A stretch of 64,000 nucleotides of DNA from Glycomyces albidus. GTDB taxonomy: Bacteria; Actinomycetota; Actinomycetes; Mycobacteriales; Micromonosporaceae. The stretch is taken from positions 1 to 64,000 of the forward strand of contig NZ_WIAO01000004.1 in NCBI RefSeq assembly GCF_009451885.1. Direction: 5' to 3'. The position numbers were made by a program, and so were the translations under genes. Shown here piece after piece: positions 61,694 to 64,000 of this stretch (positions are counted from its first letter, which is position 1; the number at the start of each line of letters is the position of its first letter). Below the pieces are notes generated by a model. That model was not told the DNA's origin. It saw only the letters and a list, made by a program, of their open reading frames with translations, and ran no database searches.

Positions 61694-62515
61694 TCAGCGC
61701 CGGTTCCGGCGCTCCCGCGTAGCTTCGGCGAGCAGCCGCAGCGCCTCGGGCAGGTCGTCGCGCAGGTACCGGCGCACGAGCCGGCGCGGCTCCGAGCACA
61801 TCCGGAACACCCATTCGGTGCCGGTGCGCTGCATCCACTTCGGGGCGCGGCGGCGGTAGCCGGCGATGAAGTCGATGCTCGCCCCGCAGCCGAGGAACCA
61901 CGCGCGCGGCGCGACCGCTCGCAGCCGCGCCGCGACGTGCTCCTGCTTGGGGAAGCCGAGGCCGACGTAGACCAGGTCGGGGACGGCGGCCCGGACGCGG
62001 TCCTCCAGCGCGCTCCATTCCGTGTCGTCGCGGTCGAAGCCGATCGGCGGGCACCACGCGCCGACGACTTTCAGCCCCGGGTGGCGGGCCTCGAGGACCG
62101 CGGCGGCGCGCTCGGTCGGGCGCGCGGCGCCGTCAGGGGTGCCGCCGAGGAGCGCGATGCGCAGGCCGCGTTCGGACGCGGCCGCCGAGAGGCTCCAGAC
62201 CAGGTCGGAGCCGGCGACGCGCTCGGGCAGCGGCGAGCCGGCGAGCCGGGACGCCCACACCAGCGGCGCGCCGTCGGCCGTCACCAGGCCGGCGGCGTCG
62301 ATGACGGCGCGCAGGTCGCGGCTGCGGCGCGCGGCCGCGACGATGTCGACGTTCGGGGTCACGATCTGCCCGCCGCGGCCGGCCTCGATCGCCTCGAGCA
62401 CGCGCGCGACCGCTTCGGACTCGGTGACCGGGTCGATGCCGATGCCGCCCAAGCGGATCCGCGTTGAATGTGTGCCGCGCGCGCCGTCGGCGCGCACAGG
62501 GCCCAAGCGCTCCAT
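61694..62515 (-). CDS. WecG/TagA/CpsF-family glycosyltransferase
   Basis: A 273-residue GT26 enzyme. IVTPNVDIVAAARRSRDLR, TADGAPLVWASRLAGSPLPE followed by RVAGSDL, ALLGGTPDGAA and VYVGLGFPKQEH are the family signatures, including the Thr and Asp that catalyse sugar transfer. Members add N-acetylmannosamine or another sugar to a lipid-linked acceptor in wall polymer or capsule synthesis. It is the only minus-strand gene within the right part of the cluster; 108 bases separate it from the divergent second sulfotransferase. Confidence 0.92.
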   Translation of the reverse strand: MERLGPVRADGARGTHSTRIRLGGIGIDPVTESEAVARVLEAIEAGRGGQIVTPNVDIVAAARRSRDLRAVIDAAGLVTADGAPLVWASRLAGSPLPERVAGSDLVWSLSAAASERGLRIALLGGTPDGAARPTERAAAVLEARHPGLKVVGAWCPPIGFDRDDTEWSALEDRVRAAVPDLVYVGLGFPKQEHVAARLRAVAPRAWFLGCGASIDFIAGYRRRAPKWMQRTGTEWVFRMCSEPRRLVRRYLRDDLPEALRLLAEATRERRNRR

Positions 62516-62623
62516 GACATCAGACGCTAGAGCCCGGCGGGCGGTTTTCCGGGTTTTTTCGCGGCAGGGCGTGTCCCCGACCCCACCTCGGATCGTTATA
62601 GGAGTCGACAGGGGAACACGACG

Positions 62624-63688
62624 GTGAGCGAGGGTTCAGTGAGCTGGAGAACGGCCGAGCAGTCCGAGCAGTCCGAGAACCGCGTCAAAGTGGTCTTCAT
62701 CGGAGGCCTGGGCCGATCCGGCACGACGCTCCTGGAGCGGCTGCTGGGGCAGCTTCCCGGGGTCGTCCCGCTCGGCGAGATCACCCACCTGTGGGAACGC
62801 GACCTGGTCGGCAACGAGATGTGCGCGTGCGGGGCGACGTTCTCGCACTGCGAGTTCTGGCAGCGCATCGGCGGGCGGGCCTTCGGGTCCTGGGAGAACG
62901 TCGACGTCGAGCGGCTCAGCGCCTTGAAGGCCACTGTGGACCGCACCCGGCACATTCCGGCGCTCGCGGCGAAGAAGCTCGCTCCGGCGCAGCACCAGCT
63001 CGTCACCGAGTACGCCGAGTACTTCGAGAAGCTCTACGAGGCCGCCGCCAGGGACACCCGGGCGCAGGTCGTGGTCGACTCCTCGAAGCACGCGTCGCTC
63101 GCGTACTGCCTGCGCTGGTCCCCCAAGATCGACCTGCGCGTGATGCACGTGGTGCGCGACTCGCGGGGCGTCGCCTACTCGTGGACCAAGCAGGTGCGCC
63201 GCCCCGAGTCCCCCACCGGCGACCAGATGACCCGCTACTCCCCCGCGAAGGCCGCGATGCTGTGGAACGCGCAGAACGCCGCGTTCAGCCTCCTGGCGCG
63301 GCGCGGCGTCCCGGTGCGGCGGGTCCGGTACGAGCGGATCATCGAGCGCCCGCGCCGGGTCATCGCGTCGCTGGCCCGCTTCTGCGGGCTCGACCTCGTC
63401 GAGTCCGACCTGAACTTCATCGGCGACGGCTGGGCCGACCTCGGCCCCAGCCACTCCGCGGCCGGCAACCCGATGCGGTTCACCGTGGGGCGCATCCCGA
63501 TCCGGCCCGACGAGGCGTGGACCGAGGACCTCCCGGACGGCACCCGCCGGATGGTCTCGACGCTGACGCGACCGCTGCTGGGCCGGTACGGGTACCTTGC
63601 TGAAGACGAGGAACCCTTGGAGGACTCCGCGCGCGAGCGCCTCGTCGACGCCCGCGGAGACGTGATCATGGGGAGTGAGCGCCCGTGA
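62624..63688 (+). CDS. Sulfotransferase 2 of the polysaccharide cluster
   Basis: A 354-residue sulfotransferase with GTG start. VVFIGGLGRSGTTLLERLLG is the PAPS 5'-loop and DLRVMHVVRDSRGVAYSWTK the 3'-loop; VVDSSKHASLAYCLRW and RVRYERIIERPRRVIASLARF are also typical. It contains CACGATFSHCEFW near residues 67-78, a cysteine cluster of unknown purpose. It is more like bacterial sugar/lipid sulfotransferases than sulfotransferase 1 and clearly not a recent duplicate. Its stop overlaps the GTG of the next glycosyltransferase (GTGA). Confidence 0.9.
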   Translation: MSEGSVSWRTAEQSEQSENRVKVVFIGGLGRSGTTLLERLLGQLPGVVPLGEITHLWERDLVGNEMCACGATFSHCEFWQRIGGRAFGSWENVDVERLSALKATVDRTRHIPALAAKKLAPAQHQLVTEYAEYFEKLYEAAARDTRAQVVVDSSKHASLAYCLRWSPKIDLRVMHVVRDSRGVAYSWTKQVRRPESPTGDQMTRYSPAKAAMLWNAQNAAFSLLARRGVPVRRVRYERIIERPRRVIASLARFCGLDLVESDLNFIGDGWADLGPSHSAAGNPMRFTVGRIPIRPDEAWTEDLPDGTRRMVSTLTRPLLGRYGYLAEDEEPLEDSARERLVDARGDVIMGSERP

Positions 63689-64000
63689 CCGACTGGCCCT
63701 CCGTCGGGGTCGTGATCCCGACGCACGACCGGCCCCAGCAGATGCGCGCCGCTCTGAGGTCGGTGCTGACGCAGTTCTACCCCGGCGAACTCGAGGTCGT
63801 CGTGGTCTTCGACCGCGCCAAGCCGGCCGAGGGCCTCGAAGCCGAGCTCAACGGCGGCTCGGGCGAGGCCGCGAAGCGCCCGGTGCGGGTCGTCAGGAAC
63901 GAGCGCACCCCGGGCCTCGCCGGGGCCCGCAACACCGGCATCACCGCCTTGGAGACCGACCTGGTCGCGTTCCTCGACGACGACGACGAATGGCTCCCCG
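63685..64000 (+). CDS. Family 2 glycosyltransferase (3' partial)
   Basis: GTG start overlapping the previous stop; 105 residues are visible before the window ends. SVGVVIPTHDRPQQMRAALR, LEVVVVFDRA, TPGLAGARNTGI and VAFLDDDDEWLP are the GT-A motifs, the last being the metal- and nucleotide-sugar-binding DxD region. It transfers a sugar from a nucleotide donor, probably in building the repeat unit of the cluster's polymer. The rest of the gene lies outside. Confidence 0.93.
   Translation, partial: MTDWPSVGVVIPTHDRPQQMRAALRSVLTQFYPGELEVVVVFDRAKPAEGLEAELNGGSGEAAKRPVRVVRNERTPGLAGARNTGITALETDLVAFLDDDDEWLP

Overview
The window is chromosomal DNA from a high-GC, non-mycobacterial actinomycete. Evidence: very strong G/C third-position bias, frequent GTG and TTG starts, PknG-type signalling, class II ribonucleotide reductase with NrdR, zinc-binding forms of L28 and L32, a SepIVA/DivIVA protein, and a gene order around smc, ftsY, mutM, rnc, rpmF, yceD, sepIVA, coaD, rsmD, recG, DAK, rpmB and thiL that follows the conserved actinobacterial plan. 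Lack of close matches in memory prevents a genus call; a Glycomycetaceae- or Micromonosporaceae-like soil actinomycete is an inference.

Layout. 1-4.5 kb: PknG-like kinase (5' end cut off), PP2C phosphatase and FHA protein, translationally linked, each with its own N-terminal zinc ribbon. 4.5-8.1 kb: alpha/beta hydrolase with TetR regulator, then a transmembrane Ser/Thr kinase. 8.2-12.7 kb: nrdR-nrdJ preceded by two NrdR boxes, divergent from lexA with an SOS box. 12.7-21.1 kb: a repeat-tailed membrane protein, hflX, malic enzyme, dapF, a divergent CobT relative and a BASS-family transporter. 21.2-26.7 kb: a mannan-utilisation island (GH2 beta-mannosidase, the stump of a sugar ABC permease, a LacI regulator, a secreted GH5-CBM2 mannanase). 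26.7-33 kb: accessory stretch with a broken hydrolase, a transglutaminase-like protein, an 18-copy heptamer repeat, a probable leader-peptide attenuator before a vanadium haloperoxidase/PAP2 protein, and a promoter-operator-hairpin unit without a gene.

32.6-52.1 kb is mostly housekeeping: ftsY, smc (one-base frameshift in this sequence), a CAP-domain protein, a LuxR-type regulator, mutM, rnc, rpmF, yceD, sepIVA, coaD, rsmD, recG, a DAK2 protein, rpmB, thiL, an Lrp-type RAM protein, a DUF3515 protein and mpg.

52.1-64 kb is the left part of an extracellular polysaccharide cluster: a membrane-anchored GH26 enzyme divergent from a Wzz-like chain-length protein with a degenerate nucleotide site, a Wzy-like polymerase/ligase, a phosphotransferase-fold protein, two sulfotransferases, a Wzx-like flippase, a methyltransferase, a WecG/TagA glycosyltransferase and a GT2 glycosyltransferase cut by the window end. 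Together these suggest a Wzx/Wzy-made, sulfated and perhaps methylated polysaccharide. The most interesting items are this cluster, the leader-peptide/hairpin unit near 29.8 kb, the orphan regulated promoter near 31.6 kb, and the zinc-ribbon kinase/phosphatase/FHA trio. All functional statements are from reading the sequence; no database search was run.
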